From assembly GCA_947373075.1 (NCBI GenBank), contig CANBWF010000032.1, positions 1 through 12,925 of the forward strand: a DNA stretch of 12,925 bases, read 5' to 3'. The translations under genes and the position numbers were made by a program. The notes under the pieces were generated by a model that was not told the DNA's origin, ran no database searches, and saw only the letters and a list, made by a program, of their open reading frames with translations. The DNA comes from Actinomycetota bacterium (GTDB lineage: Bacteria; Actinomycetota; Actinomycetes; S36-B12; UBA5976). Below are positions 12,805 through 12,925 of the stretch, in pieces; positions within the stretch are counted from its first letter, which is position 1, and every line of letters starts with the position of its first letter.

Positions 12805-12925
12805 ATGACAACACTGACATTGCACACTAACAAGGGCGATATTCGCCTAAACATTTTCGATACCCATGCACCTAAGACTGCAGAAACAATTTTGGGTCTT
12901 GCGCAGGGAACAGTTGAATGGACTG
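12805..12925 (+). CDS. Peptidyl-prolyl cis-trans isomerase (cyclophilin), N-terminal part
   Basis: The first 40 residues are present and run off the right edge. MTTLTLHTNKGDIRLNIF, then DTHAPKTAETILGLAQG, is the cyclophilin N-terminus: the N-K/T-G-D-I strand, then the APKT-x-x-N/T helix. No signal peptide is present, so this is the cytoplasmic type. There is no Shine-Dalgarno sequence before ATG 12805. A poor -10-like GAGAAT (12793-12798) ends six bases before the ATG, which would fit a leaderless mRNA. It is separated from rplI by a terminator and so probably has its own promoter. The catalytic Arg, Phe and Trp residues lie beyond the window, so activity cannot be judged. Confidence 0.88.
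   Translation, partial: MTTLTLHTNKGDIRLNIFDTHAPKTAETILGLAQGTVEWT

Noticed and set aside
1..12925. Mobile elements, CRISPR, prophage, tRNA or defence genes
   Set aside because: I saw no transposase, integrase, regularly spaced repeats, cloverleaf sequence or nuclease/toxin motif. All confident genes are core functions in conserved order.

Overview
The window is a stretch of conserved core chromosome from an actinobacterium with moderate-to-low GC for the phylum. The evidence is gene order. The sequence inositol-phosphate synthase, PadR regulator, DUF5318-type zinc protein, class A penicillin-binding protein, rpsF-ssb-rpsR-rplI matches, from memory, the block around Rv0046c-Rv0056 of Mycobacterium tuberculosis and around SCO3896-SCO3909 of Streptomyces. 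pcnA divergent from a secreted DUF6049-like protein is likewise the arrangement at Rv3907c-Rv3909. The A/T-rich codon use, short gaps and overlapping or abutting stop codons suggest a small streamlined genome, such as a freshwater Nanopelagicales (acI)-type or Microbacteriaceae-type actinobacterium. That lineage is inference; I could not search databases.

Layout. Positions 1-478 (minus) hold the N-terminal part of a secreted protein that runs off the left edge. pcnA (558-1997, plus) is divergent from it. A group of three minus-strand genes follows: padR (4527-5135), ino1 (3440-4513) and an MFS permease (1994-3340). A strong UUCG-capped hairpin separates ino1 from the permease. The permease and pcnA converge with overlapping stop codons. 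A 161-base divergent control region (5136-5296) carries a perfect 9+3+9 palindrome, a candidate PadR operator. It precedes a plus-strand pair: the DUF5318-like zinc protein and a bifunctional PBP with a C-terminal PASTA domain. A minus-strand trio, nfo (10298-11080), femX-like (9154-10275) and a divergent alanine-racemase-like gene (8032-9150), converges on the PBP gene with a 1-base gap. The plus-strand ribosomal cluster rpsF-ssb-rpsR-rplI (11213-12717) ends at a good intrinsic terminator. A cyclophilin gene begins at 12805 and runs off the right edge.

Themes. Several genes serve the cell envelope: the PBP (glycan polymerisation and cross-linking), the FemX-like aminoacyl transferase (peptide bridge), its Alr-fold partner, inositol phosphate supply for inositol lipids or thiols, and the secreted DUF6049-like protein. 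The rest are housekeeping: CCA addition to tRNA, AP-site repair, SSB, ribosomal proteins and a prolyl isomerase.

There is no mobile element, CRISPR array, phage gene, tRNA or rRNA. No gap between genes exceeds 300 bases. I found no obviously new multi-gene system. The observations most worth a second look are the divergent Alr-like protein paired with FemX, the PadR palindrome, and an rpsF leader whose Shine-Dalgarno sequence can be sequestered beneath a CCG-containing bulge, resembling the S6:S18 autoregulatory element.
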